This document shows, piece by piece, positions 5,748 to 7,098 of a stretch of 7,098 bases of DNA. The notes beneath the pieces were generated by a model. The model was not told the origin of the DNA. It did no database searches and was given only the letters and a program-made list of their open reading frames with translations. The stretch is from CAYPTI01 sp964413525 [NCBI: uncultured bacterium] (GTDB taxonomy: Bacteria > T1Sed10-126). The stretch covers positions 5,458-12,555 of the forward strand of contig CAYPTI010000046.1 in NCBI GenBank assembly GCA_964413525.1, in the 5' to 3' direction. The translations under genes were made by a program, and so were the position numbers. How positions within the stretch are numbered: the stretch's first letter is position 1; every line of letters begins with the position of its first letter.

Positions 5748-6668
5748 ATGAAGATCGTTTCCTTTCTGCCGGCGGCGACGGAGATTCTGTTCGCCCTCGG
5801 ACTGGAGGACCATCTCCGGGGCGTTACTCACGAATGCAGTTATCCCCCGGAGGCCGGCGACCTCCCGACCGTCGTGACCGGTCTGTTTGATCCCGAAGCA
5901 TGGGAGCAGGACCAGATCGATCAACAGGTACGCCGGCGAATCGACGACGGAGAAACCCTGTACGAAATCGACGGGGAGCGTCTGCGGGCCATCGAACCCG
6001 ACCTGATCGTCACCCAGCGGCTCTGTGACGTCTGCGCCCCCTCGGGAACCGAGGTTTCCCGGGTGCTCAAGATGATGAGGGAAGAACCTGATATCCTGTG
6101 GTTAACACCTAATAGTATTGAGGATATTCTGGAAAACATCCGATCCGTGGGGAAGGCCACGGGACGGGACAAACAAAGCCGGAACCTGGTGGAGAACCTC
6201 CGGCGGGAAGCCGGGGAACTGGAGACCGTCATCGGGCAGGAAACCCTGAGGCCCGAGGTGTTCTGCCTGGAATGGATGGATCCGCCCTTCCGATCCGGTC
6301 ACTGGGTTCCCGAGCAGGTTCGGCTCGCCGGAGGAGTCGACCGGCTGGCGCGGACGGGTGAGAAGTCAGACCGGATCGAGTGGGACGTTCTGATCGAGTA
6401 CGATCCCGATTACCTCTTCGTCATGCCCTGCGGGTTTGACGCCCGGGAGACTGCCCGGCGTTCCGGCGAACTGGAACAGTTTCCTGAACTGGCCGACCTT
6501 ACGGCCATCAGGAGCAACCGAACAATAGCCGTGGACGCGGAGGCCTATTTCTCCCGTCCGGGTCCGCGGGTGATCCAGGGAGCCCGGCTCCTCGGCCATC
6601 TCCTGCACCCCGAACGAGTCGACTGGGAGGGGTCAACCGACGCCTACCGCGTACTGGACCTGTTCTGA
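5748..6668 (+). CDS. BtuF-like cobalamin-binding protein without signal peptide
   Basis: A 306-residue protein of the periplasmic-binding-protein fold typical of BtuF and iron-siderophore binders. It belongs to the subgroup annotated as cobalamin-binding protein that begins directly with the first beta-strand. MKIVSFLPAATEIL has no basic n-region or h-region, so the protein is probably cytoplasmic and not a transporter component. Subgroup motifs are GVTHECSYPPE near residues 25-35, LCDVCAPS (Cys93, Cys96), EWMDPPFRSGHWVPE (175-189), MPCGFD (226-231) and AYFSRPGPR (266-274). Length is normal for the group. No btuC or btuD gene is adjacent, which supports a role apart from import, perhaps corrinoid binding or salvage; the ligand has not been shown by anything in the sequence. 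The ATG at 5748 follows a G-rich stretch with GGTGA about 9 bases upstream. Residues 114-130 use AT-rich codons unlike the rest of the gene. It converges on the YecR-like gene 13 bases away. Confidence 0.87.
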   Translation: MKIVSFLPAATEILFALGLEDHLRGVTHECSYPPEAGDLPTVVTGLFDPEAWEQDQIDQQVRRRIDDGETLYEIDGERLRAIEPDLIVTQRLCDVCAPSGTEVSRVLKMMREEPDILWLTPNSIEDILENIRSVGKATGRDKQSRNLVENLRREAGELETVIGQETLRPEVFCLEWMDPPFRSGHWVPEQVRLAGGVDRLARTGEKSDRIEWDVLIEYDPDYLFVMPCGFDARETARRSGELEQFPELADLTAIRSNRTIAVDAEAYFSRPGPRVIQGARLLGHLLHPERVDWEGSTDAYRVLDLF

Positions 6669-6681
6669 TCCTTCCCGGTTT

Positions 6682-7017
6682 CTATCCCGAACCCGTCGTG
6701 CACCGGTACCGGAGGTTTACCCGGTAATGAGTGCACCCCATGGCCCCGTCCACCATGCAGGTCTCTTCCTCCTCCACGAATTCAGCGCCGGAATAGTCCC
6801 AGGACCGACACTGATCCCTCGCCCGGTCGTCCGCCACGTCGCGGCGAACCTCGTACCGTTCCATCCGTCCGTAATCATAGGTCATGACCACGGTCCCGTC
6901 GGCCTGGCTCCCCCGGTACACCCGCGGCTTCTTCTCCGTCACGGCACAGCCGGTTGAAATCAGGACCGCAAGCATCACCGCACAGATTATCGGTCCGCGA
7001 ACGAAAACGAATTTCAT
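6682..7017 (-). CDS. YecR-like family lipoprotein
   Basis: A 111-residue exported lipoprotein. The signal peptide has a short basic start (Lys2, Arg7), a hydrophobic core at 9-20 and the lipobox STGC with lipidated Cys24; Ala at +2 suggests outer-membrane sorting in a Gram-negative cell. The mature part matches the YecR-like family: GSQADGTVVMTYDYG (36-50), then a Cys near an aromatic pair (Cys70...WDY), and further cysteines at 87, 95 and 106. Four mature cysteines besides the lipidated one could form two disulfides in the periplasm. In E. coli yecR belongs to the flagellar regulon, but its molecular role is unknown, and no flagellar gene is in view here. The ATG at 7017 has AAGGAAGG 9 bases upstream. 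It lies 34 bases downstream of the gene that enters from the right edge and may be its operon partner. Confidence 0.82.
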   Translation of the reverse strand: MKFVFVRGPIICAVMLAVLISTGCAVTEKKPRVYRGSQADGTVVMTYDYGRMERYEVRRDVADDRARDQCRSWDYSGAEFVEEEETCMVDGAMGCTHYRVNLRYRCTTGSG

Positions 7018-7026
7018 GTCGGCGTA

Positions 7027-7034
7027 CCTTCCTT
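7027..7034 (-). promoter_or_regulatory. Ribosome binding site of the YecR-like gene
   Basis: AAGGAAGG on the minus strand ends 9 bases before the ATG at 7017, placed in the 34-base gap after the preceding minus-strand gene. Confidence 0.65.
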
Positions 7035-7051
7035 TCTTGAAAATTCGCTGT

Positions 7052-7098
7052 TCACTCCTCCAGCTTTCGAACCAGCACCGGAAGGGCTTCCGCCACCG
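7052..7098 (-). CDS. C-terminal end of a minus-strand gene entering from the right edge
   Basis: Reading leftward from the edge, one frame gives VAEALPVLVRKLEE followed by TGA at 7054-7052. The amphipathic helical ending and the nearby downstream gene with its own ribosome binding site make a true gene end likely. A closing segment of this kind (AEALP-x-x-V-x-x-L) is common in cysteine desulfurases and related class V aminotransferases, but 14 residues are too few to name the product. Confidence 0.5.
   Translation of the reverse strand, partial: VAEALPVLVRKLEE

Noticed and set aside
6669-6681. Bidirectional terminator between the convergent cobalamin-binding protein and YecR-like genes
   Set aside because: The 13-base gap and its flanks only offer a 4-bp GGTT/AACC pairing without T runs.

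Overview
This is a GC-rich, gene-dense piece of what looks like an ordinary bacterial chromosome. An outer-membrane lytic transglycosylase of the MltA family, a second small lipoprotein related to YecR, and two-ACT-domain GcvR-like architecture point to a Gram-negative, probably proteobacterial, host. The predicted proteins are rich in Arg, Asp and Glu and rather poor in Lys. This would fit a GC-rich and possibly salt-adapted lineage, but that is only an inference. No RNA gene, insertion sequence, CRISPR array, phage gene or replication origin is visible.

Layout from left to right. On the minus strand, a peptide deformylase gene (def) runs off the left edge, preceded in its transcript by a two-ACT-domain protein of the GcvR type. 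A divergent intergenic region of 160 bases follows. Then come three plus-strand genes with short gaps (82 and 54 bases): a hydantoinase/dihydropyrimidinase-type amidohydrolase, an MltA-family murein transglycosylase and a Gfo/Idh/MocA-family oxidoreductase. The oxidoreductase ends tail to tail, four bases away, against a minus-strand gene for a small single-span membrane protein. A 229-base divergent region separates that gene from a plus-strand gene for a BtuF-like cobalamin-binding protein without a signal peptide. That gene converges, 13 bases apart, on a minus-strand YecR-like lipoprotein gene, which lies just downstream of the last codons of another minus-strand gene entering from the right edge.

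The genes do not form one obvious pathway. Protein N-terminal maturation (def), amino-acid sensing (ACT), cyclic amide hydrolysis, cell-wall turnover (MltA), sugar-type redox chemistry (Gfo/Idh) and corrinoid handling sit side by side. The hydantoinase-MltA-oxidoreductase trio is the best operon candidate, but it suggests no shared substrate.

I did not find a convincing new multi-gene system. The best leads are within proteins: an internal duplication in the N-terminal extension of the MltA protein, active-site deviations in the hydantoinase, oxidoreductase and deformylase, and an AT-rich codon patch inside the cobalamin-binding protein gene. No stretch longer than 300 bases lacks a gene.
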